Positions 7,149 through 12,420 of a stretch of DNA of 12,420 nt are shown in pieces. Position 1 is the first letter of the stretch. Each line of letters begins with the position of its first letter. Under the pieces are notes generated by a model. It did not search any database, had not been told where the DNA came from, and saw nothing but the letters and a program-made list of their open reading frames with translations. The DNA is from TMED69 sp036130055 (lineage in GTDB: Bacteria; Pseudomonadota; Gammaproteobacteria; Ga0077536). The stretch lies in assembly GCA_036130055.1 (NCBI GenBank), contig JAYYOR010000033.1, positions 1 to 12,420 on the forward strand. The letters are read 5' to 3'. The position numbers were made by a program, and so were the translations under genes.

Positions 7149-7729
7149 ATAATAATAAACACGCTATAAGAGACAAAATATCACGTAAAAGAACTAGCCT
7201 CGAAAAGAATAAGAAATATCTATTCGATGAACATATATATAAAAAATCGGTCGAATTAATTGAGACCATCCCAGGAAATTCCGTTTTTATCTATGAATCC
7301 TTCAAAGGGGAAGTATCCACGAAAAAAATAATTTCAAAACTCAGGAGCAAAAATTACAAAATTTCGACCCCAAGAGTTGGGGAAAACCGCGAGATGATAG
7401 CAGTAGACATTTCAAATGAAAAATTAGATTTTTCAAAAAGTCCGCTGTCAAAAAAAATTTTGGATAGGCGATTAGAGGTTGTAGAAATTGATATCGTATT
7501 GGCACCAGTGATCGCTTTTTCAAAAACCGGAGGTCGCGTGGGCTACGGTGGTGGTTTTTATGATGAATGGTTTGAAAAAAACCCAAAGCCTTTTAGAATT
7601 GGTCTTGCCTATTCGTTTCAACAATTTGATGATATTATTTTTGAAAACCATGATGCTCAATTAAACTTTTTAGTATCAGAGCTGGAGATTTTTGATTTTA
7701 AAAATCACTGCTTATATGCGACTACATGA
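7145..7729 (+). CDS. ygfA: 5-formyltetrahydrofolate cyclo-ligase
   Basis: A 194-residue cytosolic enzyme (also called 5,10-methenyltetrahydrofolate synthetase) that uses ATP to convert 5-formyltetrahydrofolate to 5,10-methenyltetrahydrofolate, returning a stored or inhibitory folate to the one-carbon pool. Evidence: R9-D-K-I-S-R-K-R near the N-terminus (folate/ATP contacts), PRVGENREM (76-84), LAPVIAFSKTGGRVGYGGGF region (119-138) and the following YDEW, the family's glycine-rich signature. The frame is open further back to 7079, but the ATG at 7145 gives the normal length and overlaps the DUF445 stop by ATGA, which I take as the true start. The 3' end overlaps the 3' end of the convergent iron-transport ATPase gene by 25 bases. 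The gene is last in the run; linkage to the cupin and DUF445 genes has no obvious biochemical reason. Confidence 0.93.
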   Translation: MNNNKHAIRDKISRKRTSLEKNKKYLFDEHIYKKSVELIETIPGNSVFIYESFKGEVSTKKIISKLRSKNYKISTPRVGENREMIAVDISNEKLDFSKSPLSKKILDRRLEVVEIDIVLAPVIAFSKTGGRVGYGGGFYDEWFEKNPKPFRIGLAYSFQQFDDIIFENHDAQLNFLVSELEIFDFKNHCLYATT

Positions 7730-8754
7730 ACGATTTCAAACCTTACCCCAATAACCTCTCCCACCGCAAAATCAAAATGACTAGGAAATAGGGCTAAAAT
7801 CTTTTGCTTACCCTCCGCCTGCAAGTGGTAAAGGGTCTGAGACCCTTTAAATATCTTAGACAATATTTTAACCTTATTTTGACTAAGAGGATCAAAAATT
7901 ATGTCATCAGGCCTTAGAAGTATGTCAAACGTGGCGCCCGCATGAGAGTCTTTAAATTTATGATTCCTTAGGGTTATATAATCTGTTACCAAGCTTAAAT
8001 CCTTATCCAAGATTCCTTTGAGAAAAACCCCTTCACCTATAAAGTCTGCTACAAATTTTGTTTTCGGCTCATGATAAATATCATGGGGAGATGCCCATTG
8101 CTGCAAACGTCCTTTGTTTATCACACCGACTTTATCACTGAAAGCAAAAGCTTCGTCTTGATCATGGGTAACCATAATACAGGTAATATCACGCTCTTTA
8201 AGCAAGATAGCGACCTCCGCATTCAACTTTTGTCTAAGATCCTCATCCAAACCAGAAAAGGGCTCATCTAAAAGCATAACAACCGGGTCACAAACTAGTG
8301 AACGGGCTAAAGCTACCCGTTGCGCTTGTCCACCAGAGAGCTCGTGCGGATATTTATAGCGTTCGGCACTTAACCCCATCTTTTTTAGGAAACTTTCGAT
8401 TAATCTGGTTTTCAAGCTGGAATCAATATTTCGTAATCCCACTCCTATATTTTTTTCTACATCTAAGTGAGGAAAAAGCGCATGCTCCTGAAACACCATT
8501 CCAACTCTCCTATATTCGGGGGATATAAAATGAGTTTCACTAGAAACGATCTTTCCATCTATAGAAATTGTCCCACGACTTAAGTGAATAAAACCCGCTA
8601 TAGCTTTTAATATTGTGGTCTTTCCGCACCCGCTTGGTCCAAGTAAAGCCACGTGGCTACCTTTCTTAACTTCAAAATCAATATCTGAAATGACTAATCG
8701 GTTTTCATATTCGCATTGAATGTTTTCAATTCTTAGTGCCTTTGGTACTGACAT
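7705..8754 (-). CDS. fbpC: Ferric iron ABC transporter, ATP-binding protein
   Basis: ATPase of a ferric-iron importer, 349 residues, attached to the cytoplasmic face of the membrane. In order: Walker A GPSGCGKTT (39-47), Q-loop Q89, ABC signature LSGGQAQR (139-146), Walker B VVMLLDEP (158-165) with E164 as catalytic base, and switch histidine H197 in VTHDQDE. The C-terminal third (about 240-349) is a TOBE-type regulatory domain, as in FbpC/PotA relatives. The iron assignment rests on its partners: its ATG is separated by a single base from the stop of the permease gene, making it third in the operon. Its last 25 bases are shared with the oppositely oriented folate-ligase gene. Confidence 0.93.
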   Translation of the reverse strand: MSVPKALRIENIQCEYENRLVISDIDFEVKKGSHVALLGPSGCGKTTILKAIAGFIHLSRGTISIDGKIVSSETHFISPEYRRVGMVFQEHALFPHLDVEKNIGVGLRNIDSSLKTRLIESFLKKMGLSAERYKYPHELSGGQAQRVALARSLVCDPVVMLLDEPFSGLDEDLRQKLNAEVAILLKERDITCIMVTHDQDEAFAFSDKVGVINKGRLQQWASPHDIYHEPKTKFVADFIGEGVFLKGILDKDLSLVTDYITLRNHKFKDSHAGATFDILLRPDDIIFDPLSQNKVKILSKIFKGSQTLYHLQAEGKQKILALFPSHFDFAVGEVIGVRFEIVHVVAYKQ

Positions 8755-8755
8755 C

Positions 8756-10456
8756 TTACTTTTTGGATAGTTTTCTAGAATTTGTAATTAATTTACTTAG
8801 TATTATAACGGGTAATAAACCTATAAACACGATTATAAGAGAACCCGTAGCTGCCTCTCCCAACATTTCATCAGATGCATACTGATAAACATTAATCGCT
8901 AAAGTGTCAAAGTTAAAAGGTCTCAAAATTAACGTAGCGGGTAATTCCTTAACGCAATCAACAAAAACCAATATGCCCGCCACTAAAATACCACCCCGAA
9001 GTATCGGTAAATGTAAACCTATCAAAGTTCTTATTTTGGTGTTGCCTAAAGATCTAAAAGCCATATCCATTGTAGGAGATACTTTTTCAAGACTCGATTC
9101 AATTTGCCCTAACCCGAGAAACAAAAATCTTACCACATATGCAAATATAATTGCGATTATCGAACCACTCAAAACAAGTCCACTAGAGAACCCAAAATAA
9201 GCTCTTAGCCACCCATCAATAGTATTATCGAAAAAAGCAAAAGGAATTAGAACTCCCATGGCAATAACCGCTCCGGGAATCCCATATCCAAACTTAGAAA
9301 TTGAGATTATTTTAATCAAAACTGGATTTCGAGTTAATCGCTTTCCATAGGCCAAAAAAAGTGATAATAGAACTACTAAAAAAGCTGCAATACCCGACAG
9401 CAAGATACTATTTGCTATTTGGGAAAGAAAATCAACGGACCAAGTTTTTTCAAAGTAAATAATTGATAATCTTATTAGAATAAGGAAAGGAATAATAAAA
9501 CCTATCATTACTGGTATCGCACAGAAAACAAAAGCGCACTTACCTTTCACACCTTTTAATTTTACGATCGGCAACTTACTGAAACGAGTTGATTCTTGCT
9601 GATAGAGCTTTTGATTTACTCTACTTATTTGTTCAATTACAAGCAACAAAATTACGATACCCAACATCAAGGACGCGATTTGAGCAGCGCTTGACAAGCT
9701 GTTCATACCTAACCAAACGTCTACTAAGCCAGCTGTTAATGTTGGCACGGCAAAAAAATCAACCGTCCCATAATCATTCATCGTTTCCATTAAAGCAAGG
9801 GACATCCCGACTATTATAGCGGGACGGGCTGTTGGTAAAGCCACACGCAGGAAGGTATTGAGAGGGCCTCCCCCCAAAACTCGATTGGCTTCAAGTGCAC
9901 TTACAGATTGCTCCAAAAAGGCCGATCTTGCGAGCAAGTAGACATATGGATAAAGCACAAAACCCATTACGAGACAAGCTCCTGGTAAACTCCTGATATC
10001 TGGAAACCAATAGTCCCCCGCCCCTAGATTAAAAAGATAACGAAGATTAGACTGAACTACTCCCGAAAATTCTAATAAATCCGTATAAGCATAGGCCACT
10101 ACGTACGAAGGAAGAGCCAAAGGGAAAATCAGAAGCCATTCAAATGTATTCTTTAGCGGAAAATCGTGCATTGTAACCAACCAAGCTGTGCCAACCCCAA
10201 CTAGGAAAATGATTATTGAAACACCAATTAATAAGAGTCCTGTTGTTTCAAAATAGCGGAGAAGAGTAGTCTCGATTAGATGCTGCCAAACGTCCCAATT
10301 TGATTCAACAGCTAAGTATAGAACAGATATCAAAGGCATCATTAAAAATAAACATAATGATGCACACCCGAAAGACCAAAATTTATCGGATACAAACAAA
10401 TTACGATAAAAAATATTTTTCACCTGTAATTGTCTAAAAATTGTAACCAACCGCAT
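8756..10456 (-). CDS. fbpB: Ferric iron ABC transporter, fused two-domain permease
   Basis: Inner-membrane channel of the importer, 566 residues, about 12 membrane helices, made of two BPD_transp_1 halves as is usual for FbpB/SfuB. Each half carries the EAA loop that docks the ATPase: EANRVLGGGPLNTFLRVALP (189-208) and MDMAFRSLGNTKIRTLIGLH (463-482). METMNDYGTVDFFAVPT (223-239) and the KELPATLILRPFNFDTLA stretch (503-520) are typical of ferric-iron permeases. The start (ATG, 10456) overlaps the end of the binding-protein gene by 23 bases, and the stop is one base before the ATPase start, so the three subunits should be made together. Confidence 0.94.
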   Translation of the reverse strand: MRLVTIFRQLQVKNIFYRNLFVSDKFWSFGCASLCLFLMMPLISVLYLAVESNWDVWQHLIETTLLRYFETTGLLLIGVSIIIFLVGVGTAWLVTMHDFPLKNTFEWLLIFPLALPSYVVAYAYTDLLEFSGVVQSNLRYLFNLGAGDYWFPDIRSLPGACLVMGFVLYPYVYLLARSAFLEQSVSALEANRVLGGGPLNTFLRVALPTARPAIIVGMSLALMETMNDYGTVDFFAVPTLTAGLVDVWLGMNSLSSAAQIASLMLGIVILLLVIEQISRVNQKLYQQESTRFSKLPIVKLKGVKGKCAFVFCAIPVMIGFIIPFLILIRLSIIYFEKTWSVDFLSQIANSILLSGIAAFLVVLLSLFLAYGKRLTRNPVLIKIISISKFGYGIPGAVIAMGVLIPFAFFDNTIDGWLRAYFGFSSGLVLSGSIIAIIFAYVVRFLFLGLGQIESSLEKVSPTMDMAFRSLGNTKIRTLIGLHLPILRGGILVAGILVFVDCVKELPATLILRPFNFDTLAINVYQYASDEMLGEAATGSLIIVFIGLLPVIILSKLITNSRKLSKK

Positions 10457-11438
10457 CTGTGATCATTAAAGCGGACTTTCTATTATCAGCAATTTTATTC
10501 AATTCACTATTGTCCTGTTTAAAGTCTCCCCAACTCTCCAATAATAATGGACGCTTAATTTTATCAGAAACAGGATATTCGCTGTTTTTACTGGCATATA
10601 ATTCTTGACCGTCATTACTTGAGAGAAACTCAAGCAATGCAAGTCCATTTTTCCTGTTAGGAGAATATTTAGCCAAGGCCGCCCCACTAACGTTCATGTG
10701 AGTACCCCTTCCCTCCTGATTAGGAAATATTACATAAACTGATTCAGCCCATTGTTTTTGTTCTGAATCCGATAGCATTGTGGCCATATAATAATGGTTA
10801 ATCACGGCCACATCACATAAACCTTCGTGTATAGCTTTAACCTGTGCTCTATCGTTTCCTTGAGGTTTCCGAGCGAGATTGCTCCTTAAACCAGAAAGCC
10901 AGTTTTTTGCTTTATCTAACCCTGAATGAGCTATGATGCTTGCGGTTAAGGCAATCATATAGGGATGCTTACCAGACCTCGTGCAAACCTTACCACGAAA
11001 TTGCTCGTTAACTAAATCCTCGTAAGTCTTAAGGGTGTCCTGTGGTACTCGTCGTTTTGAAGCGACAATAACCCGAGCACGAGAAGTTAAACCGAACCAA
11101 TGTCCATCTTTGTCCCGAAAATTTTTTGGTATATTTTTATATATCTCAAGCGATGAGACTTTCTGGGTTAATCCCGCATTTTTTAAATCAGATAATCTAC
11201 CAATATCAACAGTTAATATTACATCGGCTGGACTGTTTCGGCCTTCATTCTTTATTCTTTCGAGCATTCCTTTTTTTGCGTAAATACTATTAACCTCAAT
11301 CCCGGTTTTCTCAGTGAAGGCATCCAACATCGGATTAATCAATTGAGGCTTTCGGTAACTATAAATGTTTACCGTCTCCAGACAAAAAATAGCAGGGCTA
11401 AATGCTAAAAAAATAAAGAAATAACTTAATTGTTTCAA
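10434..11438 (-). CDS. fbpA: Ferric iron ABC transporter, periplasmic binding protein (FutA/FbpA type)
   Basis: Periplasmic receptor that captures Fe(III) and delivers it to the permease; 334 residues, normal length. Residues 1-20 form a signal peptide. Recognisable FutA/FbpA blocks: VNIYSYRKPQLI (23-34), FTEKTGIEV, AKKGMLERIKNEGRNSPADV (54-73), TVDIGRLSD, GLTSRARVI, GKVCTRSGKHPY (149-160), NLARKPQGNDRAQ (187-199) and NHYYMATM (214-221). Y26/Y28, Y160 and Y216-Y217 are the expected tyrosine iron ligands, the set used by the cyanobacterial FutA group. Start is TTG at 11438, with AGGA ten bases upstream; no ATG would keep the signal peptide. It is first in the operon. A Fur-like sequence lies just upstream. 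Confidence 0.94.
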   Translation of the reverse strand: MKQLSYFFIFLAFSPAIFCLETVNIYSYRKPQLINPMLDAFTEKTGIEVNSIYAKKGMLERIKNEGRNSPADVILTVDIGRLSDLKNAGLTQKVSSLEIYKNIPKNFRDKDGHWFGLTSRARVIVASKRRVPQDTLKTYEDLVNEQFRGKVCTRSGKHPYMIALTASIIAHSGLDKAKNWLSGLRSNLARKPQGNDRAQVKAIHEGLCDVAVINHYYMATMLSDSEQKQWAESVYVIFPNQEGRGTHMNVSGAALAKYSPNRKNGLALLEFLSSNDGQELYASKNSEYPVSDKIKRPLLLESWGDFKQDNSELNKIADNRKSALMITDAVGYNF

Positions 11439-11483
11439 TATAGTTCGTTCCTAAATCTAAATAAGAACTATTTTTGCCTATTA

Positions 11484-11502
11484 TCTTATTAATATCAATA
11501 TC
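11484..11502 (-). promoter_or_regulatory. Possible Fur-type operator upstream of the iron importer
   Basis: The minus-strand sequence GATATTGATATTAATAAGA matches 13 of 19 positions of the Fur box consensus, with two clean GATA(T/A)T hexamers in tandem and more partial copies just downstream (AGATAAT). It also contains TTGATA, a 5/6 match to a -35 element. It lies 46-64 bases before the fbpA start, the right place to repress an iron-uptake operon when iron is plentiful. AT-rich DNA gives such matches by chance, so this is a candidate supported mainly by context. It overlaps the SDR stop codon. Confidence 0.4.
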
Positions 11503-12382
11503 ATAAAGATTTATTTAAAGGCCTTTTTATATGAGATTCCCCAGTAGTCCCTCGATTAAGAACTTTAGACGTCATATCTCTTTCGTATGCGATACCAGCT
11601 TTATTCCATAAATCTGGACCCAAAGCGGTTAAAGCACCATCAACAACCAACGCTTCACCACTAATGAATCTAGAGTCATCAGAGCATAAAAAAACAGCCG
11701 CAGAAGCTATATCATCTGGTCTGCCATGATCTTGAATTGGTTGGCGAATTGAGAGTTTATCTGCCCCTTCAGAAATAGAATCGCTTTTTGGGATAGTAAG
11801 CCCAGTGTAGATGTATCCGGGACAGATCGCATTAACCCTGACTTTATCTGGGGCTAATTGTATTGCGGCAGATTTTGTTAAATTAATTACTGCCGCCTTT
11901 GAAGTAGAATAAACAAGCGGACCACAGCCACCATTCAACCCGGCTACTGAAGAGGTATTTAATATTACACCTGAGCGTTTAAGTTTTCTAAAAACTCGTG
12001 AGGCGTGCTTCATGCCAAAAAAAACCCCTTTTACCAACACATCAAATGTGTAGTCCCAATCCTCCTCATCAAGGTCCCATACTGGTCCGACCGCCCCGAT
12101 TACGCCAGCATTATTAAAAATCACATCAAGCCCACCATACCATTCACATGTTTTTTCAATTAAGTTTTTTATATCACTTTCAGACCTTACATCAGTCTTT
12201 ACAAATTTTACTGAATTCTTGTCGCCATTATCCTTAAGTTCATCACAGACTTGGTGGCCTAATTCTTCATTCAAATCTGCAATTACTACTCTGGCTCCTT
12301 CTTCTAAAAACCGCATCACAGTAGAGTACCCTATGCCATTCGCACCCCCAGTAACAGCACAAATTTTATTTTCTAATTTCAA
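11501..12382 (-). CDS. Short-chain dehydrogenase/reductase (SDR)
   Basis: A 293-residue cytosolic NAD(P)-dependent oxidoreductase of the classical SDR family. TGGANGIG (11-18) binds the cofactor; D36 at the end of the second beta strand favours NAD(H) over NADP(H); D64 contacts adenine; NNAG (90-93) is intact; S144/S145, Y158 and K162 (YSTSK) are catalytic; CPGYIYT follows the usual P-G motif. The C-terminus after the VDGALTALGP segment is about 40 residues longer than minimal SDRs. The catalytic-tetrad Asn normally in the F-D-V-N-x-K-G helix is Leu here (DVLVKG, L116). The substrate, an alcohol or ketone, cannot be told from sequence. Start is TTG at 12382 with an excellent AGGAG six bases before it. 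It lies upstream of the iron operon on the same strand, 62 bases away. Confidence 0.9.
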   Translation of the reverse strand: MKLENKICAVTGGANGIGYSTVMRFLEEGARVVIADLNEELGHQVCDELKDNGDKNSVKFVKTDVRSESDIKNLIEKTCEWYGGLDVIFNNAGVIGAVGPVWDLDEEDWDYTFDVLVKGVFFGMKHASRVFRKLKRSGVILNTSSVAGLNGGCGPLVYSTSKAAVINLTKSAAIQLAPDKVRVNAICPGYIYTGLTIPKSDSISEGADKLSIRQPIQDHGRPDDIASAAVFLCSDDSRFISGEALVVDGALTALGPDLWNKAGIAYERDMTSKVLNRGTTGESHIKRPLNKSL

Positions 12383-12388
12383 TTTATT

Positions 12389-12393
12389 CTCCT
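12389..12393 (-). promoter_or_regulatory. Ribosome binding site that fixes the TTG start of the SDR gene
   Basis: AGGAG on the minus strand lies six bases before the TTG at 12382. With the normal SDR N-terminus beginning four residues later, this settles TTG as the start codon. Confidence 0.8.
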
Positions 12394-12420
12394 ATATTCT
12401 GATTGATTAAATTAAAAAAA

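Noticed and set aside
6818..7162. Open frame on the minus strand across the DUF445/folate-ligase junction
   Set aside because: It lies opposite two well-supported coupled genes and its translation shows only mirrored hydrophobic composition.
11379..11384. Lipoprotein signal (Cys19) in the iron-binding protein
   Set aside because: The residues before the Cys are A-I-F; Phe at the position next to Cys does not fit a lipobox, so an ordinary signal peptide is more likely.
1..12420. tRNA, rRNA, CRISPR arrays, insertion sequences, phage genes
   Set aside because: I saw no regularly spaced repeats, no transposase or integrase motifs and no tRNA-like cloverleaf; the gaps between genes are too short to hold most of these.

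Overview
The window is AT-rich bacterial DNA, tightly packed with genes, with no tRNA, rRNA, CRISPR array or insertion sequence that I can see. The gene families (FutA/FbpA-type iron transporter, DUF3108, DUF445, DUF6580, MpaA-like M14 peptidase) and the small intergenic gaps suggest a Pseudomonadota genome of the streamlined marine type, most likely gammaproteobacterial. That placement is an inference from gene content, not from a marker gene. TTG or GTG starts appear at four genes.

Layout. (1) Bases 1-2203, plus strand: the 3' part of an iron-dependent N,N-dimethylformamidase large subunit, followed 21 nt later by a small gene that may encode its small subunit. (2) 2287-2511: a small membrane protein (DUF6552-like). 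(3) 2610-3533: a fold-type IV PLP transaminase closest in motifs to (R)-selective amine transaminases. (4) 3561-4283: a secreted DUF3108 protein, meeting convergently (4 nt apart) with (5) a minus-strand M14 zinc carboxypeptidase at 4288-4956. (6) 5058-7729: a five-gene plus-strand run (DUF6580 membrane protein, gamma-glutamylcyclotransferase-like protein, cupin, DUF445 membrane protein, 5-formyltetrahydrofolate cyclo-ligase); the last three are joined by ATGA stop/start overlaps. (7) 7705-11438, minus strand: a complete ferric-iron ABC importer, binding protein then permease then ATPase in order of transcription, with a possible Fur-type operator just upstream. (8) 11501-12382, minus strand: a short-chain dehydrogenase/reductase.

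How they work together. The iron importer is the only complete, self-evident system; its three genes overlap or abut, so they should be co-expressed. The dimethylformamidase is itself an iron enzyme and would release dimethylamine plus formate from dimethylformamide or a related amide. The nearby transaminase and SDR would fit small amine, alcohol or carbonyl metabolism, but adjacency is the only link. The folate enzyme sits at the end of an otherwise poorly characterised operon. No stretch longer than 300 bases lacks a gene. I do not see a clearly new multi-gene system. The best leads are the dimethylformamidase pair with its unusual gene order, the amine transaminase beside it, and the cupin/DUF445/folate-ligase coupling.
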